64,000 bases of DNA from Vagococcus salmoninarum. GTDB taxonomy: Bacteria > Bacillota > Bacilli > Lactobacillales > Vagococcaceae. Of the stretch, positions 54,405 to 62,179 are shown piece by piece. Position 1 is the stretch's first letter. Each line of letters starts with the position of its first letter. Below the pieces are notes generated by a model that worked only from the letters and a program-made list of their open reading frames with translations, did no database searches and was not told the DNA's origin. The stretch spans positions 1-64,000 of the forward strand of contig NZ_NGJU01000013.1 in the NCBI RefSeq assembly GCF_003987495.1. Reading direction: 5' to 3'. A program made the translations under genes and the position numbers.

Positions 54405-55880
54405 TTGAACGTACTTGTAGAAAAATTTAAAGAAGTTTTATTTTCAGTCTTACCGATTACCTTGATTGTGATCTGTTTACACTTTACTATTGCACCACTC
54501 GAACCAACTCTCCTTTACCGCTTTTTAATAGGTGCAGGCTTAATCGTCCTCGGCTTAACAATTTTCTTGTTAGGAACAGACATTGGGATTACCCCCATCG
54601 GTACTCATTTAGGAAAAGGAATCGGCCGTAAGAAAAAAGTGCCAATTATTATTGGTTCAGGTATTATCCTCGGTTTCTTTATTTCCATTGCCGAACCGGA
54701 TTTACAAATTTTGTCTAAACAAGTCGCCATGGTGACTGACAACTTAATTTCCAGTACGAGTATTTTGATTTACGTCTCTATTGGGATTGCTATTATGATG
54801 ACTATTGGTCTCTTACGAGTCGTTTTTAGCTTTTCTTTACGAACCTTGTTATTAATCATTTATGGTGGAATTTTTGCCCTATCGCTATTTGTTTCTAAAG
54901 ACTTTCTCGCCATTGCTTTTGATGCCTCTGGTGCAACAACTGGTGCCTTAACGGTTCCCTTTATTCTTGCACTGTCACTAGGTGTTTCAACTTTGAAACG
55001 CAGTCATAAAGATTCGGAAGAAGACACTTTTGGCTTAGTGGCGATTTCCTCTTCAGGAGCGATTATCGCTGTCATGTTAATGAGTATTTTAGGTAAACAA
55101 GATTCTTTATCGGGCAGCTTGTCAATTGATCAAATCGATACTAGTTCCGTCTTAAGACCTTTTATGACGGCTCTCCCCCACATTACCCAAAATATTTTCA
55201 TTGCCTTATGTCCAGTTGTTTTAATTTTCCTTGGCTATAATTACTTTGGCCTAAAGTTGCCGAAACAGAAATTACGGAAAATCATGATTGGTAGCTTTTA
55301 TGTTTTCCTTGGTTTAGTCCTCTTTCTAGTTGGGGTCGATGCTGGTTTTATGGAAGTCGGCAGTGTCATCGGACATACTGTTGGTTCCTTAGACAGCAGC
55401 TTATATTTACTAGCTGTGGCTTTCATTCTTGGTTTAGTGACTATTTTAGCAGAGCCCGCCGTCTATGTTTTAACTCACCAAATTGAAACTGCTACAAACG
55501 GTTATGTTAAACGGAAAATTATTTTAGTTGCCTTATCTTTAGGTGTCGGTTTAGCAGTCTTATTATCAGTCATTCGCATTTTAATTCCTGGTTTAGAGCT
55601 CTGGCATTTCTTATTACCAGGCTATATCATCTCTTTAGGTTTGATGTATGTCGTTCCTAACTTATTCGTAGGGATGGCCTTTGATGCTGGTGGCGTTGCT
55701 TCTGGACCTATGACAGCCACCTTTATTCTAGCCTTTATTCAAGGAGCGGCAGAGGCAATCGATGGGGCTGATGTCTTATTAGAAGGCTTTGGAATGATTG
55801 CTATGGTTGCTATGATGCCAATTATCACGTTGCAATTAGTCGGCTTTATGTATAAATTAAGTTCGCGGAAAGAAGGGTAA
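54405..55880 (+). CDS. DUF1538 membrane protein, putative transporter
   Basis: 491-residue integral membrane protein built of two homologous halves, each a DUF1538 domain with about six helices. The halves share FLLGTDIGITPIGTHLG / FLVGVDAGFMEVGSVIG and AFDASGATTGALTVPFILA / AFDAGGVASGPMTATFILA. The family is a putative transporter of unknown substrate. The next gene encodes PII-like domains, which gate transporters elsewhere. A TTG at 54405 is chosen (AAAGGAG 11 bases upstream); the ATG seven codons earlier overlaps that site. Confidence 0.83.
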   Translation: MNVLVEKFKEVLFSVLPITLIVICLHFTIAPLEPTLLYRFLIGAGLIVLGLTIFLLGTDIGITPIGTHLGKGIGRKKKVPIIIGSGIILGFFISIAEPDLQILSKQVAMVTDNLISSTSILIYVSIGIAIMMTIGLLRVVFSFSLRTLLLIIYGGIFALSLFVSKDFLAIAFDASGATTGALTVPFILALSLGVSTLKRSHKDSEEDTFGLVAISSSGAIIAVMLMSILGKQDSLSGSLSIDQIDTSSVLRPFMTALPHITQNIFIALCPVVLIFLGYNYFGLKLPKQKLRKIMIGSFYVFLGLVLFLVGVDAGFMEVGSVIGHTVGSLDSSLYLLAVAFILGLVTILAEPAVYVLTHQIETATNGYVKRKIILVALSLGVGLAVLLSVIRILIPGLELWHFLLPGYIISLGLMYVVPNLFVGMAFDAGGVASGPMTATFILAFIQGAAEAIDGADVLLEGFGMIAMVAMMPIITLQLVGFMYKLSSRKEG

Positions 55881-55884
55881 TTTT

Positions 55885-56553
55885 ATGGAAGAGTTAGTTT
55901 TACCGGAAAACCGTTACGAAGCTCTCTGTTTTATCTTAAATGCTAATGTTGGTAGTCGCGTGCTGCAATACGCTAAACAAATTGGAAGTTCAGGTGGCAC
56001 GATTATTTACGGAAACGGGACAATTAATAACAGTATTCTTAAAATGTTTGGCTTAGAAGACGTTCGGAAAGAGTTAGTCATTATGGCAATTCCTAGTTCT
56101 TTAAAAGCTGTGATCATTGAAACCATCGGCAAAAAACTCAAGTTAGAAAAAGCCAATAATGGGATTTCTTTTAGTTTACCGATTACGAATATTATCGGTA
56201 ATCGAAAATGTCAGTATCACAAAGCACCACTTTCAAGAAAGGAGGAATCACTGATGCACCAAGCAATCATCACAATTGTTGATCAAGGTCAAGCTGAAGA
56301 AGTCATTGATGCAGCTGTCTCCGCTGGTTCCCAAGGTGGGACTGTCTTAAATGGTCGTGGTTCTGGCAGTCACGAAAAAGCTAAACTCTTTTCAATGGAT
56401 GTCGAGCCAGAAAAAGAAATTGTTTTAATTCTCTCCCAAAGTGACAGCACCGATGACATTGTTGCTGCGATTAATCAACAATTAAAAATTGAAGAACCTG
56501 GCAATGGGATTCTTTTCACCGTCGATTTAAGCAGTACCTTAGGATTGTTTTAA
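55885..56553 (+). CDS. Tandem PII-like protein coupled to DUF1538
   Basis: 222-residue cytosolic protein with two PII-like (P-II nitrogen regulator) domains: about 8-110 and 124-222. Each has a beta strand, a GGT(I/V) turn with N/G-G-x-G residues (SSGGTIIYGNGTIN; SQGGTVLNGRGSGSHEKAKLFSM) and a C-terminal NNGISFSLPI / GNGILFTVDL strand. PII proteins bind nucleotides and gate channels; control of the upstream DUF1538 protein (4-base gap) is the natural inference. An internal AAAGGAGG lies 8 bases before an in-frame ATG at 56254, which would yield the second domain alone. Confidence 0.82.
   Translation: MEELVLPENRYEALCFILNANVGSRVLQYAKQIGSSGGTIIYGNGTINNSILKMFGLEDVRKELVIMAIPSSLKAVIIETIGKKLKLEKANNGISFSLPITNIIGNRKCQYHKAPLSRKEESLMHQAIITIVDQGQAEEVIDAAVSAGSQGGTVLNGRGSGSHEKAKLFSMDVEPEKEIVLILSQSDSTDDIVAAINQQLKIEEPGNGILFTVDLSSTLGLF
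56246..56256 (+). promoter_or_regulatory. Internal ribosome site and start in the PII-like gene
   Basis: AAAGGAGG followed after 8 bases by an in-frame ATG (56254) at codon 124, exactly at the start of the second PII-like domain. It suggests a 99-residue second product. Confidence 0.5.
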
Positions 56554-56570
56554 ATTTAATAATTGAAGGA

Positions 56571-56791
56571 GGTGTGACAAAAGTCGTTTAAATACAAGTA
56601 ATTGGAAATAAATCCGAACAATCAGTTCTTTTGATTGTACGGATTTATTGAAATTATCGTGCCTTCAAAGCTTTGCGCTTCAGCGCTTAGCATTTGTTGA
56701 GAACGAAGTTATTTGACTTTTGGAACCCGTTAATCAAATAACGTTCGTCAAAATCAAGGGACCGTCGACTACTGTCACGGTCCCTTTTTTT
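56571..56791 (+). repeat. Modular structured non-coding repeat, copy B
   Basis: About 220 bases matching copy A (8446-8760) in inverted orientation. Stem-loops in order: AATAAATCCG/CGGATTTATT with inner ACAATCA/TGATTGT (56606-56650); a GCGC hairpin inside TCAA/TTGA (about 56664-56700); ACGAA plus TTATTTGA pairing with TCAAATAA plus TTCGT (56703-56748); and GGGACCGT/ACGGTCCC followed by seven T (56758-56791), which is a strong terminator. No reading frame is seen. It lies 17 bases after the PII-like gene, so may also end that operon. Confidence 0.85.
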
Positions 56792-56827
56792 GATAGCTAT
56801 TCAGCCAGCCCTTGATAAGACAAGGAT

Positions 56828-56874
56828 GCTTGCTTCTCAAGCAACCAGTTTAGCCAGGTGCTTGAGAAGCAAGC
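56828..56874. repeat. 16-bp perfect inverted repeat upstream of the XRE gene
   Basis: Arms GCTTGCTTCTCAAGCA (56828-56843) and its exact complement (56859-56874) with a 15-base spacer. It lies 50 bases before the regulator start, so is a candidate operator. There is no T run, which argues against a terminator. Confidence 0.7.
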
Positions 56875-56924
56875 TTGGCTAATTAGTGTTAATCTAGTAT
56901 AAAGAAGATGACAGGGGGAACACC

Positions 56925-57365
56925 ATGGAATTTAGTAAACAAATCAAAAAAATTAGAACAGAAAAACAACTGACTCAGGAACAATTAGCTCAACAACTAA
57001 ATGTTTCCCGCCAAACAATTTCCAGTTGGGAGAATAATCGCAACTTACCGGATTTGGAAATGGTCGTCAGTATCGCTAAATTATTCGGGATTTCCCTTGA
57101 TCACTTGATTCTAGGAGATGAAGTTATGACAAAAAAATTAGTCCAAGACGCTAATGAAGTAAAAAAAGCCCGCATGAATTTAATGAGTATCGCACTCATC
57201 GTCACAGGGATATTGCTCTTTTTAGCCAAATCAATGATTGGGGTGACCGTTACGAAAGATGGTATCTTACAAGAACCTTTTTTCTTATTGCCACTTGGTT
57301 ACTTATGTTTAGCCGGCGGTTTGATTTTAATTGGCGCCTCATTAATCAAGAAATTAAAAAAATAA
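56925..57365 (+). CDS. Membrane-anchored XRE-family regulator
   Basis: 146-residue protein. An HTH_3 domain lies at residues 5-62 (LTQEQLAQQLNVSRQTISSWENNRNLPDLE). After a short basic linker come two transmembrane helices (about 88-104 and 120-140). DNA binding at the membrane suggests sensing of envelope or membrane signals. No partner gene is adjacent. A 16-bp inverted repeat upstream is a candidate for autoregulation. GGGGGAA precedes the ATG. Confidence 0.83.
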   Translation: MEFSKQIKKIRTEKQLTQEQLAQQLNVSRQTISSWENNRNLPDLEMVVSIAKLFGISLDHLILGDEVMTKKLVQDANEVKKARMNLMSIALIVTGILLFLAKSMIGVTVTKDGILQEPFFLLPLGYLCLAGGLILIGASLIKKLKK

Positions 57366-57402
57366 GCAGGTGGGGATGACTGTCCCCCTGCTTATTTTTT
57401 AT
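57361..57402. terminator. Bidirectional terminator
   Basis: AATAAGCAG/CTGCTTATT outer arms with an inner GGGGA/TCCCC pair, then a run of T. It ends the XRE gene and, read in reverse, the six-gene ABC/UbiA operon. Confidence 0.8.
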
Positions 57403-57413
57403 TCCCTTAATGC

Positions 57414-58244
57414 TTAAATTCCTGGAAAGAGATAGTCACTTGCTTCGTAAAGCTCTAAAATCTCCCCTTCTTTGAACAGCCACTTTTGGCATAAGTCAAA
57501 ATCTTCAACTTGATAATTCCCTTGTTCTTCAAAGACAAAGTGACTCATTCTATCGGCTAAGTCTTGGCTATAGCCAGCTATGTCACGGCAACAGCTTACT
57601 TTAGCACTTGGGCTTAGTTGATTGAAATATTCTGCCGCTTCACTTAAAGCTAAATGAAAATTACGAACTGTTTGAGGATGCTCATCGATAAACTGACCAG
57701 CAAAACACCACATCACAAAATAATGAGGAATGTCTTTGGAATGCCACAAAACCTCTCCTTGAAATTCAGTTAACACATCTGTAATAAAGGGTTCGATTGC
57801 GACTAACCCATTAATTTCTTTGTCACGCATTGCTTGAATCCGTTCAAAAGTATTATTTAGCCAGACTACTTGGGCCTTTTTTAGTTGGCCAGTTAAAAAA
57901 TGTTCTTGAAAGAAACGGAAAAGCCCTTTACGATTGACCCCAATTTGCAAGGCTGTTTCTGCTGTTACGTCTTGGTTACCGACAATCTGAATGGTTCGTG
58001 TTAAGTTTGAAGTGATTTTAGCATACTTGCCATCTTTTAAATAATAAAAGAAAAAAGTCGTATCTCCCATCATTGCATCAACTTCCCCCGTCATAAATTC
58101 TGACTTGCCATTAAATTGAAAAGTCTCAGCTAAACGTAAATCAACTGTTACTTGCTGTTTTTTAAACATTCCTAGTTGATCAGCTAAAATTACTGGTAAC
58201 ACTAAAGGGTTTACTCGATTTTGATGTAGTTTAATTACAGCCAT
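57414..58244 (-). CDS. Cytosolic SsuA/THI5-fold protein in ABC/UbiA operon
   Basis: 276-residue protein resembling NMT1/THI5 and SsuA periplasmic-type binding proteins: VNPLVLPVILADQLGMFKKQQVTVDL at the start, GEVDAMMGDTTF near 55 and a late AIEPFITDVL. It has no signal peptide or lipobox. It therefore probably works in the cytosol as an enzyme (THI5 and the MqnA/MqnD menaquinone enzymes share this fold) or as a ligand-holding protein. Its ATG lies inside the end of the UbiA gene (10-base overlap) with GGAG at 7 bases, so the two are translationally coupled. The reaction is unknown. Confidence 0.7.
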   Translation of the reverse strand: MAVIKLHQNRVNPLVLPVILADQLGMFKKQQVTVDLRLAETFQFNGKSEFMTGEVDAMMGDTTFFFYYLKDGKYAKITSNLTRTIQIVGNQDVTAETALQIGVNRKGLFRFFQEHFLTGQLKKAQVVWLNNTFERIQAMRDKEINGLVAIEPFITDVLTEFQGEVLWHSKDIPHYFVMWCFAGQFIDEHPQTVRNFHLALSEAAEYFNQLSPSAKVSCCRDIAGYSQDLADRMSHFVFEEQGNYQVEDFDLCQKWLFKEGEILELYEASDYLFPGI

Positions 58245-59200
58245 GTCACCACTCCTTGATTAATTAATAATAAAATTATAAAACAAACACTCATGACCGT
58301 ATGAAAATGATAAATTAACAACAATGGTCGCGGCCCGAACTCCCGACCCATAGCTGGATAGACTGCTTGAATTTTTACGTAATCACGATACCAACGTCGA
58401 TAACCTTGTAAATAAAAGATGCCACAGCCTAAGAAAAAGAGCCACCACGGAAGGGAAGTCAGACTGACAATTAGCCAAGCGATCACCACTGTAATAAATT
58501 CAGGAATAATGATTAATATTGACCGACGGAAACCGATCACATGGGGAAAGGTTCGCCGAATGCCTAAGTCTTTGTCATAGTCCCCTGTATTATTAGTAGA
58601 CATTAAGAAAATAGTCAAAACCATACTAATCCAAGCATAAGCAAAAATACTCAACGTTAAGTGACCTAACTGCAACCAACTAGATAAGAGAGCACTCAGC
58701 CCGCCAACGAATAACCCTGAAACAAACTCACCTACTGGGTATAAAATATACGGTTTCGGACCTAAAGAATAAGTTACAGCAGCCAGTAGTCCACATAAAC
58801 CTAAAATAACTAATAACCAAGAGTGAGCCCACCAAGCTAATAAGAGACCAGACAAACCGCCAAGGCCCATCATTCCTAATAAGACTAAGATAGCATCGAT
58901 TAAAGTAGCATCCCCTCGAACTAAGCCTTCACTACCTAAATGTTCTGTAAAGGTTAATTCATTTTCTTCATTTTTCAAAAAAGCCCGAATTTCATTAGCT
59001 ACATTTGCCACAATATTAAAAGCAAAGCCACAAATAAAGAAAAGGACTAAAGGAATCACTTTCAGTTCCCCTGCTAAGTAACTACCAAACAAGCCACCAC
59101 TTAAGACTGGCAAGCCTGTGGCAAAGCCAGTCCTCACTTCCATGACTGTGTAAGCTCGCAAAGGAAAGCCCCAAGCCCATTTAATTAAGTCTTTGATCAC
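58235..59200 (-). CDS. UbiA-family membrane prenyltransferase
   Basis: 321-residue membrane protein with about eight or nine helices, of the UbiA superfamily that attaches isoprenoid chains to aromatic or other acceptors. The second Asp motif is intact (NNTGDYDKDLG, near 203). The first, normally NxxxDxxxD, reads NVANEIRAF near 65, with Glu and Ala in place of Asp. GTG at 59200 overlaps the permease stop (GTGA) and has AGGAGG 8 bases upstream. Location inside an ABC-importer operon is unusual. Possible roles are quinone, lipid or cofactor prenylation; none is shown by sequence. Confidence 0.82.
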   Translation of the reverse strand: MIKDLIKWAWGFPLRAYTVMEVRTGFATGLPVLSGGLFGSYLAGELKVIPLVLFFICGFAFNIVANVANEIRAFLKNEENELTFTEHLGSEGLVRGDATLIDAILVLLGMMGLGGLSGLLLAWWAHSWLLVILGLCGLLAAVTYSLGPKPYILYPVGEFVSGLFVGGLSALLSSWLQLGHLTLSIFAYAWISMVLTIFLMSTNNTGDYDKDLGIRRTFPHVIGFRRSILIIIPEFITVVIAWLIVSLTSLPWWLFFLGCGIFYLQGYRRWYRDYVKIQAVYPAMGREFGPRPLLLIYHFHTVMSVCFIILLLINQGVVTWL

Positions 59201-60024
59201 CCTTTAACACCTCCTGCTGTTAATCCTGAAAAGATATATTTTTGTAAAAAGATGTACAGCACTACCATCGGAATCATACTAATGATAATACAGGCACAAA
59301 TTACTTCCCATTGGGTTTGATTTGGCCCAACAAAGCGGTAAATTGTCGTTGAAATCGTATTTAATTTTTCCCCAGGCATGTATAAGTAAGGCAAATAAAA
59401 ATCATTGTAAATACTCATGACTTTTAACATCACCACAGTGGCGGTAGCTGGTTTCATTAGTGGAAAAATCACTTGACGATAAATCGTTAAGTAACTGGCC
59501 CCTTCTAAAATCGCGGCTTTATCAAATTCCACAGGGATTTTTTCTAGGGCTTGCAGATAAATATAAATCATCACGACGTCTGCCCCTAAATATAAAACAA
59601 TCGGCGCCCAAATAGTATTATACAAGTTTAAGCCGATCATTAACTTAAATGTGGCGATTTGGGAAACAGTCATTGGTACCATGGAAACGAGAAAGTAGGC
59701 GCCTAAAATTAATTTCTTAAACTTGAAATTAAACCTGTTTAAGACATAGGCAACCATTGAGCCAATCACCACACTGCCACTAACACCAAACAATAGTAGT
59801 AAAAAAGTAACCCCAAAGCCTCGTAACATTTTTCCTTCAATAAAGGCTTGTTGATAATTAGACACGTTTAAGAAACTTGCTGGTAAGCCTAAGCCTGCCG
59901 TTGTTGAAAACTCACTATGAGTCATAAACGAACCAAATAAAATAATTAATAAGGGATAGAAGACAACTCCTAACCATAAAAACAAAGTGACGTATTTAAC
60001 AAGTTTTTTTAACCCTTTTCTCAT
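59197..60024 (-). CDS. ABC transporter permease, MalG-like
   Basis: 275-residue inner-membrane permease with six helices. The binding-protein-dependent transport signature EGASYLTIYRQVIFPLMKPA near 185 contacts the ATPase. It resembles the MalG half of carbohydrate-type (CUT1) importers. The ATG at 60024 overlaps the stop of the other permease gene (ATGA) with GGGAGGG upstream; 17 further codons are open but unlikely. Confidence 0.9.
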   Translation of the reverse strand: MRKGLKKLVKYVTLFLWLGVVFYPLLIILFGSFMTHSEFSTTAGLGLPASFLNVSNYQQAFIEGKMLRGFGVTFLLLLFGVSGSVVIGSMVAYVLNRFNFKFKKLILGAYFLVSMVPMTVSQIATFKLMIGLNLYNTIWAPIVLYLGADVVMIYIYLQALEKIPVEFDKAAILEGASYLTIYRQVIFPLMKPATATVVMLKVMSIYNDFYLPYLYMPGEKLNTISTTIYRFVGPNQTQWEVICACIIISMIPMVVLYIFLQKYIFSGLTAGGVKG

Positions 60025-60902
60025 CCTCGATGGCCCTCCCTTTGACTTACTTTTTTCTGAATAAGAGTCAGGCAAGCAATCATTAATGTTAGTAAGACCG
60101 AGAGACTTGCGGCCATGCCAAACTTTTTATTATCAAAGGCTAATTTCATCGTTTTGACTAATACAGTAGCTGTACCGTTAGAACCACTTAACATAATAAA
60201 GGGCAATTCAAAGACAGAGACTACGCCAATTGTTAATAAAATAAGATCTAACTTGATGACTGTCGTAATATTCGGTAAAATAATCCACTTCACTTTTTGC
60301 CAAAAAGAAGCCCCTTCTAGTTCCGCTACTTTGTAATATTCTGGGGGAATCGTTTGGATGGCTGCTAAGTATAAGAGAAAACTCCGACCAATGTTTCGCC
60401 ATAAGGAAATACTCGCTAAGGTTAGATTAGCTTTACTCGGGTCACCTAACCAATAACCGATTAAGTGACCTAAACCAAGTTGATTCAATAAACTATTAAA
60501 ACCACCATCTGCTGAATAAAACAAACGAAACATCATTGAAATCGCCACACTACTAATTAATAATGGCATAATAAAACTAGCTTTAAATAATGAACTGCCT
60601 TTCGTTTTAAAGGATAAGATAATCGCAAAATACAGGGCTAAAATGATTTGAAGTACGCCTGACCCTAAATAATACAAATTGGTTTTAAAGATACTTATGT
60701 ACGTTGGGTCCGTTAATATTTTGCGATAATTTTCTAAACCTAGCCACTCTTTCGCCGAACTAATGCCATTCCAATCAGTAAAACTAAGATAAACTAAATT
60801 AATGATTGGCCATAAGCCAAATACTAACAAGAGCAGTAACGGAAAAAAGAGTAAGCTAATAATCACACGCCGCTCTTTGCTCCCATTGACTTTGCTATTC
60901 AT
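60021..60902 (-). CDS. ABC transporter permease, MalF-like
   Basis: 293-residue permease with six helices and the signature ELEGASFWQKVKWIILPNI near 195. The partner of the MalG-like permease. Its ATG overlaps the end of the binding-protein gene by 8 bases (ATGAATAG). The local ribosome site (AAGGA) is very close, suggesting coupled translation rather than independent initiation. Confidence 0.9.
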   Translation of the reverse strand: MNSKVNGSKERRVIISLLFFPLLLLLVFGLWPIINLVYLSFTDWNGISSAKEWLGLENYRKILTDPTYISIFKTNLYYLGSGVLQIILALYFAIILSFKTKGSSLFKASFIMPLLISSVAISMMFRLFYSADGGFNSLLNQLGLGHLIGYWLGDPSKANLTLASISLWRNIGRSFLLYLAAIQTIPPEYYKVAELEGASFWQKVKWIILPNITTVIKLDLILLTIGVVSVFELPFIMLSGSNGTATVLVKTMKLAFDNKKFGMAASLSVLLTLMIACLTLIQKKVSQREGHRG

Positions 60903-62175
60903 TGTCCTTAACCGCTTGGCTCCAGTTTTTTTCTAAGCCTTTAATATAATCAGCATAAGTCTCATTTTTATCTGGATATAAACCGATGTTAATGACTTGT
61001 TGTAAGGCATCTGTCAAACGTGCCACGCCAGCCTCTTCTGCAATTTTACTATATTTAGCTTCGTCTTCTGCACTTTCAGTGGCTACAGTTAAAATTACAT
61101 TATTTTCTGTCATCAGTTTATTTTCCGCTGCATTTAAATCAGCTTTCACTGGAGTCATGCCATTCAGATCCTTTGCGTAGCCACTTTCAACTGAGATAAA
61201 ATAATCTAAGAACGCTCGGGCAGTTGCCATATTTTCTGATTTATTACTAATGCCTAAAACAGCTGGTGCCCCTAAAGGTAAACTAGTTTTTCCTTCACGT
61301 TCCACAGGGAAATTCATAATCTTAACTGTCTCATTTTCTTTAGCTAATTCTTGAATCGGTGCCACATCTTGAGAACCGCTCATTAACATGCCAATTTTAC
61401 CATCAGCTAATTGTTGTTGGGCTGTTTGAGATTCTAAGGTCACTGGATCAGCTTCAATCAAGCCTTGGGAAGCTAACTCGTAAAATAAATCCATGATTTG
61501 ACGAATTGGTTGACCTTCAGCAAAGGCATTGCCTTTAGCTAAAGTTTCCGATTTAAACTGTCCCCCACCAAATGACGTTAAGGCACCAGCCCAAATGGCG
61601 ACTCGTTGGTAATTCGTATAGAAGGGCACACTTTTCGTTTTTGCTTTAATTGCTTTAGCGGCGGCTAGAAACTCTGCTTGGGTTGTTGGGACTTCTTTAA
61701 CACCCGCTTCGGTTAAGACTGCATCATTATAAATAATGCCTAAAGAGTTTAGAGCAACTGGCAACCCGTAGACTTCATTATCAAAATCGGCTTCTGTTAC
61801 ATCTAAGTAGTCTTTTTCTAGCTCAGTGACTTTGCCAAGTGATTCAAAATAATTGCTGTACTCACTAGGTAAACCTGCCAGTGAAAAGGGCACAAATAAG
61901 ACATCGCCGTAATCATTGCTATTTAAACGAGTCATAATCGTATCATCGTAATCGGCAATTGCTTCCCATTTAATCTCAGTGACTTCTGGGTATTTTTCAA
62001 TAAAACCTTTTTCAATTTTCTCGAAAATGTCATCACCATCTGTCCGATTAGTAACGATCGTTAATTCCCCTGCAATTTCATTATCCACTGGTTTACTCGC
62101 TTTTTTGGGCGCTGTACAACCTGCTAATAATAAAAGACTCAATGTTCCAACTATAACCAATTTTGTTTTTTTCAT
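60895..62175 (-). CDS. ABC transporter substrate-binding lipoprotein (family 1)
   Basis: 426-residue extracellular binding protein anchored by lipid on Cys19 or close to it (LSLLLLAGC lipobox). The mature part has the family 1 pattern (ELTIVTNRTDGDDIFEKIEKGFIEKYPEV; later MLMSGSQDVAP and VERE...LPLGAPAVLGIS). The fold is shared by sugar and other CUT1-type importers, and the ligand cannot be set by eye. It lies 4 bases after the ATPase gene. It defines the specificity of the operon. Confidence 0.9.
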   Translation of the reverse strand: MKKTKLVIVGTLSLLLLAGCTAPKKASKPVDNEIAGELTIVTNRTDGDDIFEKIEKGFIEKYPEVTEIKWEAIADYDDTIMTRLNSNDYGDVLFVPFSLAGLPSEYSNYFESLGKVTELEKDYLDVTEADFDNEVYGLPVALNSLGIIYNDAVLTEAGVKEVPTTQAEFLAAAKAIKAKTKSVPFYTNYQRVAIWAGALTSFGGGQFKSETLAKGNAFAEGQPIRQIMDLFYELASQGLIEADPVTLESQTAQQQLADGKIGMLMSGSQDVAPIQELAKENETVKIMNFPVEREGKTSLPLGAPAVLGISNKSENMATARAFLDYFISVESGYAKDLNGMTPVKADLNAAENKLMTENNVILTVATESAEDEAKYSKIAEEAGVARLTDALQQVINIGLYPDKNETYADYIKGLEKNWSQAVKDNE

Positions 62176-62179
62176 TTCT

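Noticed and set aside
56571-56791. tRNA, T-box or other known RNA in the repeat
   Set aside because: No cloverleaf, CCA end, T-loop or T-box sequence is visible, and the repeat occurs twice with variable hairpin units, which fits none of these.
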